From Petrimonas sp. IBARAKI (GTDB lineage: Bacteria; Bacteroidota; Bacteroidia; Bacteroidales; Dysgonomonadaceae): a stretch of 64,000 nucleotides of DNA. The position numbers were made by a program, and so were the translations under genes. Below the pieces are notes generated by a model that was not told the DNA's origin, searched no databases, and saw only the letters and a list, made by a program, of their open reading frames with translations. Shown here one piece after another: positions 1-8,838 of the stretch; positions within the stretch are counted from its first letter, which is position 1; the number at the start of each line of letters is the position of its first letter. The stretch is from positions 1,116,001 to 1,180,000 of the forward strand of contig AP018040.2 of assembly GCA_002356435.2 (NCBI GenBank), read 5' to 3'.

Positions 1-1188
1 GGAATATACGGAAATGCAAATTTGAAGAATGAAAGCCGGTCGAATATCAGGATTGAATTACCACAAACCGCTCAGGCAGAAAAGTACAGCGGTATCATTT
101 ACATAAATACTCCGCAGGATGTGGATACGCTTTCATTTCTTAGAAAAAGAGAGAACGATAACGTGAATGCACGCATCAATACACGCCTGAGTACGGGCAT
201 TCCTATTAATATACAAGCAATTTTGAATTTAAATCCGCTGCTTGAAGCAGGAGTAGTGATCAATCCGACAACGGGAGATGCTTTGGAGATCAAGGGATCT
301 GGACAGATTCGTGCTAATTTCGATTCTAGGGCCGTGCCGTCCGTTCGTCTGTATGGTGATTATGTTGCCGAGGAAGGAAAATTCAAATATAATTTTCAAA
401 ACCTTAAGACCATCGATTTTAATATTCGTGAAGGAAGCACGGTTACTCTTGTCGGAGACCCGATGAGTACGCAATTTAATATTGCTGCATACAATCAGGT
501 AAATGCTGATTTAGCCACGCTCAGCGAAGGCTTCACTACCCAGCTTTCCAATACCCGGACTGCAGTTAACGCCCTGTTGGAGATACAGGGGAATCTGGAG
601 CAGATGAACCTGAAATACGGGATAGATCTTCCCGAGGTTTCTAACGATGTGCGGCAACGATTGAACAGCCTGATCAGTACCGACGAGCAGAAGAACCGCC
701 AGTTTGCCAGCCTTATCCTGACGGGTGGATTTTTCCCTGCCGAGGGCTCCTTGGGTGTGGCTTTGGGTAACAATATGGCTGCTACGCTTGCCGCAGGTCA
801 GCTTACCAAAGGATTGGATGCGCTTCTTGCCGGAGCCCTGAACGATAACTGGACCATAAGCACCAACCTCCAAAGCCGGGATGGAAGTTTTGAAAGTGCT
901 CGAATGGGGTTGGATCTTTCCACACGTTTACTTGATGACCGGCTTCGAATTTCAACAAATCTCAGTTATGGAGACAAAGCAACCACCGCGAGCGATCAGG
1001 CATTTATGGGAGAGTTTGAGTTGGAGTATGATATTAATAACTGGCTGATGATACGTGTCTACAACAGGGCGAACCAACGATTCTCCAAACGGGCGCCCAC
1101 TACACAAGGAACTGGGATTGTGGTGACACGGGATGCCCGAACCTTCAGGGATTTGTTCCGGTTTAGTTTCAGAAAAAAAGAGGATTAG
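1..1188 (+). CDS. tamB: TamB-family translocation/assembly protein, C-terminal part (5' end outside window)
   Basis: The reading frame is open from base 1, so this is the 3' part of a longer gene; the first usable start codon inside the window (TTG at 22) is not the real start. The 395 visible residues show the C-terminal TamB (DUF490) pattern: repeated short amphipathic beta-strands with phrases such as 'GIYGNANLKNES', 'GDYVAEEGKFKYNF' and 'IREGSTVTLVGDP', ending in a barrel-like, Phe/Arg-rich tail. TamB proteins span the periplasm from the inner membrane, work with an Omp85 partner, and are linked to outer-membrane protein insertion or phospholipid transport. The tamL gene starts 29 bp downstream, the expected partner and probably the same transcript. 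The family call is strong; the N-terminal anchor cannot be seen. Confidence 0.85.
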   Translation, partial: GIYGNANLKNESRSNIRIELPQTAQAEKYSGIIYINTPQDVDTLSFLRKRENDNVNARINTRLSTGIPINIQAILNLNPLLEAGVVINPTTGDALEIKGSGQIRANFDSRAVPSVRLYGDYVAEEGKFKYNFQNLKTIDFNIREGSTVTLVGDPMSTQFNIAAYNQVNADLATLSEGFTTQLSNTRTAVNALLEIQGNLEQMNLKYGIDLPEVSNDVRQRLNSLISTDEQKNRQFASLILTGGFFPAEGSLGVALGNNMAATLAAGQLTKGLDALLAGALNDNWTISTNLQSRDGSFESARMGLDLSTRLLDDRLRISTNLSYGDKATTASDQAFMGEFELEYDINNWLMIRVYNRANQRFSKRAPTTQGTGIVVTRDARTFRDLFRFSFRKKED

Positions 1189-1217
1189 AACAAAGAGCAA
1201 AGAACAAAAATAAACAG

Positions 1218-3506
1218 ATGAAATATTCTTTCTGCATATTCCTTGTTTTACTGTTGATTTCGTGCGATGCCACAAAAAAAGTGCCGAGCGGAAGCTACTT
1301 GCTGAACAAGGTCGAAATAGATACAGATACCAAAGGAGCCAGTGAGTCGGACCTGAAGCCTTACCTTCGGCAAAAGCCTAACTCGTCGATGTTTATTTTC
1401 GGGAAAATAAAATTGCATGCCTATAATATTCCTGAGAATGACTCCACATGGCTCAATCGCCAGTTCCTTAAGTTTGGCGAACCGCCTGTGTTGTACAGCG
1501 ACCGCCTCACCGGACTTTCGATGGAACAGATCAGGCTGCAGCTGGGTAATAAAGGATATTTAAATGCAGAGGTAGATACGGTAGTAGATAAGAAAGATCG
1601 GAAAGCCAGTGTGACTTATAAAGTTACAGGTAATGACCCTTACCTGGTCAGAACCTTCAGGGACTCTATCTATTCTGTCGATAGCACAATATACAAAATA
1701 CTGGATGAAAAGAAGCTCTTGAATGTGATAAAAGAAGGAGATGCTTTTGATCTGGAGGTACTGGAAAACGGACGAATAAAGATAACCAACGAACTGAGAA
1801 ACAACGGATATTATAATTTCTCCAAGGAAAACTTCTATTTCCTGGCCGATACCACTGTCGGCACCCATCAGGTGGATTTGACACTGGGATTGAATAATCC
1901 TACGGACAGTACTTTGCACAGCAGCTACAGGTTTGGAGAAGTGATTGTAAATAACGGAGTCAGTTCTACCATTCTACAGGACAGTTCCAAGCATTATCTG
2001 TTGGATACCGTTCAATACAGGGATGTGAAAGTCGTACAGGAACGGGATAAGTTTATGCGTCCAGCAGCTATTTTTTACAATACCTTTATTCGTCCCACTA
2101 GGGTTTATTCCGATCAATTGGTTGAGAGAACCTATTCCTCGCTGAACCGTTTGGGCTCGGTAAGTCAAACGGCAATCAATTTAACACCGGTTGTAGTAAA
2201 CGATTCTAATTATATTAACGCTAATATTTCCATTTATCCGGGAAATATGCATTTTATGCAGTTTGGTATTGATGGAACACATGCTGCTGGAGACTTGGGT
2301 ATAGCGACAGATGCAACCTACGAACATAAAAATATATTGAAGGGTGGGGAAACTTTTCGCATCAAGCTGAACGGAGCCTACGAGTTCATCACGGCATCCG
2401 ATAGCGCCAGCCTTATTGATAAAAGTTATTACGAATACGGTGCGGAAGCATTTTTATCGATACCTCAGCTCCTGTTGCCTTGGGTGATGAAGCAATTGAG
2501 AGATCAACCTTCGGCATCTACAGAATTCTCTGTCGGAGTTAATTTTCAAAACAGGAGTGAATACCTGCGCCAGTTTTTCAACCTTTCGTCCCGCCTTCAG
2601 TGGGCTCGTCGTAACTGGCAGGTAACCAATGTGGTAGAGCCTCTGGATATTACGTATGTGAGAATGCCCCGGATGAGCGAAAAGTTCAAAAATGCGTATA
2701 TGAACGATAGCATCAATCCCATTTTAAAAGCCAGTTATGAAGAACAGATGATTGTCCGTACAGCATACAACGTCAGCTATACAAACGTGTCTTCCGGACA
2801 GTTACCACCCCGGTTACCCTTTCGTGTGCGTGCCGGAATAGAAGTCGCGGGTTATCTTCCCCGTATAGTGGCAGCGATGGGTGGAACACGAAAGAACACA
2901 TCGGGCAGGGAAATGTTTTTGGGAATACCTTATGCCGAGTACGTGAAAACCGATTTCGATTTTGCTCCTGCTTACCGGTGGAACGACAAAAATACATTGG
3001 CCGGACATATTGCGCTTGGTATGGCTTATCCTTACGGAAATTCCATTGTCCTGCCTTTTGAAAAACGATATTACGGCGGCGGGGCGAATGGTGTGAGAGG
3101 ATGGAGTACGCGAACACTTGGTCCCGGAACTTATAACAACGATAGTTTAGGTTACGATTTCGCCAACAAGACCGGTGATATTAAATTGGACATGAGCCTG
3201 GAGTTTCGAAGAAAATTGACGAAGCTTTTTGAACTGGCCGGTTTTGTTGATGTTGGAAACGTATGGACGATAAAAGATTACAACTCACAACCCGGAGGTT
3301 ATTTTAGTTGGAACAGTTTCTATAAAGAACTTGCAGCTGCATACGGAATGGGTATCCGGCTCGATTTGAATTTCCTCTTACTGCGCGTCGATCTGGGAAT
3401 GAAAGCCCATAACCCAGCCTTGCCTGAAGGGCAACGGTGGACTATCTTCAGTCCCGATTTTCACCGTGACTTTGCCTTCCATTTTGCTATCGGATATCCG
3501 TTCTGA
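1218..3506 (+). CDS. tamL: TamL/BamA-like Omp85 outer-membrane assembly lipoprotein
   Basis: This 762-residue protein begins with a lipoprotein signal peptide (lipobox 'LISC', Cys16). POTRA-like repeats fill roughly residues 25-320 ('YLLNKVEIDTD', 'GNKGYLNAEVDT', 'LRNNGYYNFSKE'). A C-terminal Omp85 16-strand barrel (surface antigen D15 type) follows, with 'RYYGGGANGVRGW', which corresponds to the VRGF/Y-type lid-lock motif of the family, and ends in an aromatic C-terminus 'FAIGYPF' typical of barrel proteins. A lipid-anchored TamA relative (TamL) next to tamB is the known Bacteroidota arrangement. Its job is inferred as insertion of outer-membrane proteins or support of lipid homeostasis with TamB. 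Its last 20 bp overlap the stop of the convergent GH92 gene. Confidence 0.88.
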   Translation: MKYSFCIFLVLLLISCDATKKVPSGSYLLNKVEIDTDTKGASESDLKPYLRQKPNSSMFIFGKIKLHAYNIPENDSTWLNRQFLKFGEPPVLYSDRLTGLSMEQIRLQLGNKGYLNAEVDTVVDKKDRKASVTYKVTGNDPYLVRTFRDSIYSVDSTIYKILDEKKLLNVIKEGDAFDLEVLENGRIKITNELRNNGYYNFSKENFYFLADTTVGTHQVDLTLGLNNPTDSTLHSSYRFGEVIVNNGVSSTILQDSSKHYLLDTVQYRDVKVVQERDKFMRPAAIFYNTFIRPTRVYSDQLVERTYSSLNRLGSVSQTAINLTPVVVNDSNYINANISIYPGNMHFMQFGIDGTHAAGDLGIATDATYEHKNILKGGETFRIKLNGAYEFITASDSASLIDKSYYEYGAEAFLSIPQLLLPWVMKQLRDQPSASTEFSVGVNFQNRSEYLRQFFNLSSRLQWARRNWQVTNVVEPLDITYVRMPRMSEKFKNAYMNDSINPILKASYEEQMIVRTAYNVSYTNVSSGQLPPRLPFRVRAGIEVAGYLPRIVAAMGGTRKNTSGREMFLGIPYAEYVKTDFDFAPAYRWNDKNTLAGHIALGMAYPYGNSIVLPFEKRYYGGGANGVRGWSTRTLGPGTYNNDSLGYDFANKTGDIKLDMSLEFRRKLTKLFELAGFVDVGNVWTIKDYNSQPGGYFSWNSFYKELAAAYGMGIRLDLNFLLLRVDLGMKAHNPALPEGQRWTIFSPDFHRDFAFHFAIGYPF

Positions 3507-5709
3507 TACCTGGTGCATAGTTTAACGATGAAGGAGGGCTGTCTGCGGAGCTGTTTCCCCACAACTTGTTTGGCGTTTTCCTCATTTCCAGTTCCAATAT
3601 GCTCCCGTTAATGATATCGTCGTGAGTAAACCAAGGTTTGTTTAAGGTTTTTCCGTTTATAAACGCCTGTTGGATATAGATGTTCTCACCGGTGTTGCCT
3701 TTCGCAATTATCCTGAACACTTTTCCGTTCGGCAGATTTATTTTTATCTCGTTAAACACGGGGCTTCCTATATTATAAACCGGGATGCCGGGTGTGACCG
3801 GAAAAAATCCCATCATCGACAAAACTACAAAAGCCGACATTCCTCCACCGTCTTCATCTCCGGGTATGCCGAAGATATTGTCCAGAAAGAATGTGTCCAG
3901 TAACATCCTTATTCTTTTCTGGGTCTTCCAGGGAACTCCTAAATAATTGTAGATATAGGGAATGTGAAAACTGGGCTCGTTGCCCATAACAAATTGTCCT
4001 ACAAGCCCCGATGCGTCGGGTTGAGTGAGCCAAAACCTGAACTTCGGCAATCCTAAATCTTCCCGGAAAAGCTGATCTAGTTTTAATTCTGCCGCCTTAC
4101 GCCCGCCCATCAGTTCAAATAAGCCTTCAAGATCGTGTTTCACATCCCAATTGTAAGTATAGGCATTGTTTTCGGTAAAATACTCTCTTCCTGCAAAACG
4201 GGGATCGTAAGGTTCAATCCAGTTTCCCCGTTTGTCTTTCGGCCACATAAACCCCCTTTCTGCACGAAACACATTTTTATAGTTCTCCGCCCGTTTTAAA
4301 AAAAGGTCTCTTTCTTGCATCAGCTTTAATTCCGAGGCCAGTTGCGCGATACACCAGTCTGAATAGCTGTTGGCAGTTGTGACGGAAACGCTTTGTCGTT
4401 TTTCCCAAACGGTGTCTACTGTCGAAACGGTCTCTCTTTCCCCCGGAGGTAGTCCGGGCATATAACCGTTTTCGTTGTAAAAATCGTCCAACACTGTTTT
4501 TGGCCCGTTTCTCCACGGTATCAGTGTGGCGTTCAGGGAATTTTTCCTAAGCCCTTCGTAAGCTGTTTTCAGGTCAAAGTTTCTCAACCCTTTGTGCCAT
4601 GCATCCGCTATCCAGGAAGCGGTAAAATTCCCGGTCATTGCCGGCCAGTCCCCCGTCGCCAAGGCAAATGAGGGTATATATCCGCCCTGCTTGTACATTT
4701 GGATATATGAGTTTATCTGGTTGATCTCTCTATCTGGATTCAGTATCATGTGCAAGGGTTCCAGCGCTATGTAATTATCCCAAATCCAATTGTCTACGTA
4801 AAAAGGGGTGTCGGATGAATGAATCTTATTGTCGTAAGCACTGTAATAACTTCCGTACTCATTGATATCAACCATTCTTTCGTAAGAGCGGTATAAAGCC
4901 GTATAGAACACTCTTTTTTGTGCGTCGGATCCGCCCTTGACCTGTATTTGACTCAATGTCTTGTCCCAAACCGCATAGGCATTCTTTTTTACTTTCTCGA
5001 AGTCCCATTCCGGAATTTCTTTCAACAGGTTTTTTTTCGCTTGTTCAATGCTGATAAAAGAGATTCCATATTTGAAGGATACTTTTTTGTTTTGTTTTCC
5101 TACACCTGCTAGTAACCACATTTTATCCGATGAATTCCTGTATTCTTTGGAAACAATATCCGTATCAGTTTCTCCGTAAAAGAAGATTTTTATTCCTTCA
5201 AACTCTTCGAATCCCGAAACATTTCTGGAGTTGCTAACCCATATTTCTCCTTTGTCGTTGAAAATGCCGAACCTTAAATAATGATCCATGTTATTTTTGA
5301 AATGAACCTTGAAATAACCGCTCCGGCTTTGAGGTGAGAATTCAAGCAAATCGCCTGATTCCTCGAAGGAGGTGGTGTAGTAGTAGGGGCTGAGCTTTTC
5401 CTGAAAATAAGTTAACCGGGTGTTCCATGTTTCCGGATTCTTTTCACCGCTTAACGGCAGGAAGGCAAAAGCCAAGTGCCTTCGATGAGAAGTAAGGGTT
5501 AAAGGAAAATTACCTATTTGATCATCGAGATGGTCCCTTCGTTGGGGGAAAAACCTGAGCATGCTGTTGGGCAGGTGCACTGTCGGCCTCGTAGGCTCTA
5601 AAATAATTCCGACACCGCCAATCGACGGGTCTACGTAGGGCAGGTTGGATTGGGAAAAGCCTTTCAAAAAAAGGAAAAATAGAGAACTTAAAAACAGATA
5701 CCTGAACAT
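3487..5709 (-). CDS. Glycoside hydrolase family 92 alpha-mannosidase (first)
   Basis: This 740-residue secreted exo-alpha-mannosidase-like protein starts with a classical signal peptide ('MFRYLFLSSLFFLFLKGFSQ'), so it probably acts in the periplasm or at the outer membrane. The GH92 general acid motif 'GNEPS' is present with Glu578, and the calcium/base region 'GDEDGGGMSAF' has Asp618 and Asp620. The N-terminus 'YVDPSIGGVGIILEPTRP' differs from the common 'NPFIGT..HTFPGA' form seen in the third GH92 here, so the two probably differ in linkage preference. GH92 enzymes are calcium-dependent and remove alpha-mannose with inversion. It is the last gene of the mannoside operon, 12 bp after the MtlD-type gene, and its stop overlaps the end of tamL by 20 bp. 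Exact linkage cannot be told from sequence. Confidence 0.9.
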   Translation of the reverse strand: MFRYLFLSSLFFLFLKGFSQSNLPYVDPSIGGVGIILEPTRPTVHLPNSMLRFFPQRRDHLDDQIGNFPLTLTSHRRHLAFAFLPLSGEKNPETWNTRLTYFQEKLSPYYYTTSFEESGDLLEFSPQSRSGYFKVHFKNNMDHYLRFGIFNDKGEIWVSNSRNVSGFEEFEGIKIFFYGETDTDIVSKEYRNSSDKMWLLAGVGKQNKKVSFKYGISFISIEQAKKNLLKEIPEWDFEKVKKNAYAVWDKTLSQIQVKGGSDAQKRVFYTALYRSYERMVDINEYGSYYSAYDNKIHSSDTPFYVDNWIWDNYIALEPLHMILNPDREINQINSYIQMYKQGGYIPSFALATGDWPAMTGNFTASWIADAWHKGLRNFDLKTAYEGLRKNSLNATLIPWRNGPKTVLDDFYNENGYMPGLPPGERETVSTVDTVWEKRQSVSVTTANSYSDWCIAQLASELKLMQERDLFLKRAENYKNVFRAERGFMWPKDKRGNWIEPYDPRFAGREYFTENNAYTYNWDVKHDLEGLFELMGGRKAAELKLDQLFREDLGLPKFRFWLTQPDASGLVGQFVMGNEPSFHIPYIYNYLGVPWKTQKRIRMLLDTFFLDNIFGIPGDEDGGGMSAFVVLSMMGFFPVTPGIPVYNIGSPVFNEIKINLPNGKVFRIIAKGNTGENIYIQQAFINGKTLNKPWFTHDDIINGSILELEMRKTPNKLWGNSSADSPPSSLNYAPGIRTDIR

Positions 5710-5721
5710 ACTTGTAATTAT

Positions 5722-6912
5722 TTAACGTTTGACGTTTATAGAACTTTTCACCTTTTCAGCCAATTCCTGATCAAATACCGGATCTATTCCGCACACTTTT
5801 TGCAATGTATAATCGATTCCCTGAGAGAGGAGTTTTTCAAAAACGATGTCCTGTTCCGACCTGTGGCCGTTTTCATCCGTTGCTTTAAAGAAAAAAGCGT
5901 ACGACATGGCTTCCAGGATTTTGTCATAAGGCATTCTCAACGGGATGGCCAGACGGATTATTCCCATAAACCTGTCATCGGGGCCTAATTTTCTGGGAAT
6001 ATCCTGTCCAACCCGGAATAGGGTGTCTTTCAACGACCTGTTCCGAAACCTGAATAGTAAATCCTCAATGTGAACGGATAGATCTCTTGGTGTAAAATCG
6101 TCTGGATATATTTTCAAAAGAACGGCAGCAGACTGAAGCATAGCCTCCCTTGTAAACTCTATTACGTGTGTGTCTTCCAAAACTTCATAGAGGTAGGTAG
6201 AACCGGGATATTTAAAAAAACCATAATAAGCAGCAGTGGCATGTCCCAAATTATGAATAAATGCTTTTCTATCGACCCATGCCCTGATGTTTTCCTTAGG
6301 AGCCAACCCCATGACGTCCGGGACTTCGTTCCTGAATCCTTTTTTATCCAGGATCAACTGGTTGTAAGGCTCCGCAAAGACCGATAGAGGATCTTTCTTT
6401 ATCTCTCCGGCAGTCATAAGGGGAACCATTTTTCCAATACTTGTTTCAACCAGTCCAACATAATCGTGTAGAGGGAAATCGTCCGGGAGATTGTCTTTAA
6501 GTTCTTTATAGATCACTTCATTTGCAGAACGCATGTTCTCAGCAATGATGATATCAACCGGACCATTTTCAGAACCTTGAAAACGCTTTATTAATCCTTT
6601 GGCAAGTGTGGGAATAATTTTCGGCAACGCATTCTTGCCAACCGATACCGCTATAATGGAAGTGTTTTTTACTTCCTCGGTCACAGCTTCTTGATTGGTA
6701 CCGTTAATTGCCCTTACGTTGGATATGGTTATCCTTTCCTCTTTGTCTCCTTTAATCACGACGGCATATGACTTCTCGTGGTTTAATAATGAAACCAGTT
6801 CCTCATCGATATCGGAAAAGACAACTTCGTATCCCGACAAACCAAACAGTTGCCCGATAAAAGAGCGGCCTATCTTGCCGGCGCCAAAAATTAGGATGGA
6901 TTTTTTTTCCAT
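5722..6912 (-). CDS. mtlD: Mannitol-1-phosphate 5-dehydrogenase family protein (MtlD-like)
   Basis: This 396-residue cytoplasmic polyol dehydrogenase begins with a Rossmann motif 'GAGKIGRSFIG', very close to the GAGNIGRGFIG of E. coli MtlD. It carries the catalytic-region sequence 'RKAFIHNLGHATAAYYG', matching the MtlD Lys/Asn/His active-site segment (E. coli has KLFTLNTGHAITAYLG). Length is close to the 382 residues of E. coli MtlD, as recalled. The family interconverts fructose 6-phosphate and mannitol 1-phosphate with NAD(H). Here it lies 10 bp after a PfkB kinase and shortly after a lyxose/mannose isomerase, which fits fructose 6-phosphate as substrate. A related sugar or sugar acid is possible because no mannitol PTS genes are nearby. 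Confidence 0.75.
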   Translation of the reverse strand: MEKKSILIFGAGKIGRSFIGQLFGLSGYEVVFSDIDEELVSLLNHEKSYAVVIKGDKEERITISNVRAINGTNQEAVTEEVKNTSIIAVSVGKNALPKIIPTLAKGLIKRFQGSENGPVDIIIAENMRSANEVIYKELKDNLPDDFPLHDYVGLVETSIGKMVPLMTAGEIKKDPLSVFAEPYNQLILDKKGFRNEVPDVMGLAPKENIRAWVDRKAFIHNLGHATAAYYGFFKYPGSTYLYEVLEDTHVIEFTREAMLQSAAVLLKIYPDDFTPRDLSVHIEDLLFRFRNRSLKDTLFRVGQDIPRKLGPDDRFMGIIRLAIPLRMPYDKILEAMSYAFFFKATDENGHRSEQDIVFEKLLSQGIDYTLQKVCGIDPVFDQELAEKVKSSINVKR

Positions 6913-6922
6913 AAGTCGTTCG

Positions 6923-8113
6923 TTATTTAATCTGCTTTTTGTAGTCGTTAAGAACCGGCGTCATAAGTTCGTATTTTTCACCCGGATATTTTTCAAAATA
7001 GGTGCCGCCAATATATAAGCATGCGTAACCTCCTGATACTATGCCGAGTGTGGTGGCTGCCTCCAGGTCAAGTTTCATCTTTCCCTCGTTGAGTTGAAAC
7101 ATCAACGAACCAATCACGCCGCCTACGAAATTATCTCCGCAGCCTGTTGTGTCTCCGTTATAAACCTTTTCTCTTATTCTCTTCGATATAGCGTCGGAAA
7201 CGGGTAATTCCCGCATTTCAACCCTCCCGAACAATTCATTTCCTGCATACAGCAAAACATTCTTTGCCCCGTTGGTAATGATAACTGCACCTGTTTGCTT
7301 CTCAATAAAAAATTGCATGGCTTTTTCAATACTTTTTTCCCCGCTCAAGCGCAATGCCTCATCTCTATCGGTAATCAAAAGATCGATGTTTGGGTAGCTT
7401 TCATCGTTTTTTCCCAATGGCCACCTTTTATGTGGATTTGCCTTTTCATTCACGAAGTCGAAAACCGTGTTAACCAGTGTAATGCATCCGTTCTCCTTCG
7501 ATTGTTGAAGCAACTCAACCAGATTGTCATGTATTTGCGGCACCAGAGCGCTCCCTCCGAATACAACAATGTCCGATTTGAAAAAATCGTTATCCAGGTT
7601 TTCGGGAGAATAGTCCCAGGCCGAGCCTATAGAGTTTACAAATACCCTTTCTCCGTGCCCGTTATCGTAACTGGGGTCGGAAAGGACATCGGTTGATGGA
7701 GTCAGGTTCCCCATTTGCTTGAAATGACTGATGTTTACCGGAAGTTTTTGCAAGGAGGATAACAGGAAACTCCCGTTTTCGTCAGGCCCGTGACACCCGT
7801 AGAACTTGATTTCACTATTCAATCCAAATGTGATCTGGGCAGCATGGATAAGGGCTACGATGCAGGGTCCTCCAACATTGATTTTGTCCGGCGCTCTCCC
7901 CGCTGTCAGTTCGTTGAGGATAACTTGAAAATTCTTTTTCGTGTACTCTTCAAATTCCTCTTTCAGTACCAGGTGTCCGGGACTAAGGCCTCCGTCTCCT
8001 CTTTTTTTCGAGGAATAAGAAAGAAAAGCATTGGAATAAAAAGATACGTTGTTGTACAGCCTGTCCACCAGGCAGCATCCTGTACCGGATACTGTTATTT
8101 TCTTTTTAAGCAT
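6923..8113 (-). CDS. PfkB-family sugar kinase
   Basis: This 396-residue kinase of the ribokinase/PfkB superfamily has the anion-hole and catalytic-base signature 'DTTGCGDNFVGG' at about residues 321-332, with Asp327 as the expected base; the usual Ala of GAGD is Cys here. 'INVGGPCIVALIHAA' near residue 78 corresponds to the sugar-binding NxGG region, and 'ITNGAKNVLLY' is the nucleotide-side strand. It is longer than the 300-340 residues usual for fructokinases, with an extended N-terminal part. From its neighbours (a mannose/lyxose isomerase 12 bp upstream and an MtlD-type enzyme 10 bp downstream) fructose phosphorylation is the favoured role, but the substrate is not readable from the sequence. 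Confidence 0.78.
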   Translation of the reverse strand: MLKKKITVSGTGCCLVDRLYNNVSFYSNAFLSYSSKKRGDGGLSPGHLVLKEEFEEYTKKNFQVILNELTAGRAPDKINVGGPCIVALIHAAQITFGLNSEIKFYGCHGPDENGSFLLSSLQKLPVNISHFKQMGNLTPSTDVLSDPSYDNGHGERVFVNSIGSAWDYSPENLDNDFFKSDIVVFGGSALVPQIHDNLVELLQQSKENGCITLVNTVFDFVNEKANPHKRWPLGKNDESYPNIDLLITDRDEALRLSGEKSIEKAMQFFIEKQTGAVIITNGAKNVLLYAGNELFGRVEMRELPVSDAISKRIREKVYNGDTTGCGDNFVGGVIGSLMFQLNEGKMKLDLEAATTLGIVSGGYACLYIGGTYFEKYPGEKYELMTPVLNDYKKQIK

Positions 8114-8125
8114 TCCTGTTTTACG

Positions 8126-8803
8126 TTAAGAGAGAAAAGTGTTGTAATCGTTGACCAATAAATAGAGTGGCTTTTCATCTTCGACAATAGTCGGAAATCT
8201 TCCGATTATTTCGTGGAAACAGTTATCAGCCGAATCATCGTTTACCATGCTTACCTCCCCGACAAGTACCTTTCCTTTCCCCGGCTCGCCATAGAAGCGA
8301 TGATACATACCCTGCTCCAGAGAAATACTTTCTCCCGGTGTTAAGACTACTTTTCCTCCTGCTTCCACCCACCCTTTTATACCGTCTTTCTTAAAGTGTA
8401 CGTCCGTGGTATCAAGTTGGTTGTCAAGGGTAGAATTGTAAAGCTCGATAACCAGGTTTCCTCCGCCCCGGTTAATGATGTCTTCCATTTTTGACCAATG
8501 ATAGTGCATCGGGGTTTCCTGATTTTCCTCCACGATCATTATTTTTTCGGCGTACGGCTTTTTGTCTACATTGAATTTTCCGTTTCTGATGGTAAACAGA
8601 AACAATCCCCGGCTGTGAAAATCTCCTGAACCGAAGTCGGTTATGTCCCATCCCAACATGTTGTTGAAAATTTCTTCCGCATTTTTTCTGTTTTCCCTCC
8701 ACTCATCTATCGTCCAATAAGCCCAGGGAGGTAACAAAAAATTTTTTTCGTGTAAAAACTCTTTCGCTTCTCTTAAGATCTGATTAATTTCACTTCGTTT
8801 CAT
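8126..8803 (-). CDS. D-lyxose/D-mannose ketol-isomerase (cupin type)
   Basis: This 225-residue cytoplasmic protein matches the D-lyxose isomerase family, a single-domain cupin using a divalent metal (Mn2+ in the E. coli O157 enzyme). The metal ligands are visible as 'HYHWSKMEDI' (His100, His102, Glu107) and 'GMYHRFYG' (His168), the same spacing as the known enzyme. 'PWAYWTIDEW' near the N-terminus is also typical. These enzymes interconvert D-lyxose and D-xylulose and also D-mannose and D-fructose. In an operon full of alpha-mannosidases the mannose-to-fructose activity is the likely one, replacing hexokinase plus ManA. No manA-like gene is in the window. A PfkB kinase follows after 12 bp. 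Confidence 0.82.
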   Translation of the reverse strand: MKRSEINQILREAKEFLHEKNFLLPPWAYWTIDEWRENRKNAEEIFNNMLGWDITDFGSGDFHSRGLFLFTIRNGKFNVDKKPYAEKIMIVEENQETPMHYHWSKMEDIINRGGGNLVIELYNSTLDNQLDTTDVHFKKDGIKGWVEAGGKVVLTPGESISLEQGMYHRFYGEPGKGKVLVGEVSMVNDDSADNCFHEIIGRFPTIVEDEKPLYLLVNDYNTFLS

Positions 8804-8838
8804 AAATATAAATTTGATGTTTTAGTAGATTGTATCTT

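Noticed and set aside
8472-8702. Overlapping 76-codon frame inside the isomerase gene
   Set aside because: It lies within a well-supported gene in another frame and has a highly charged, low-complexity product typical of shadow frames.
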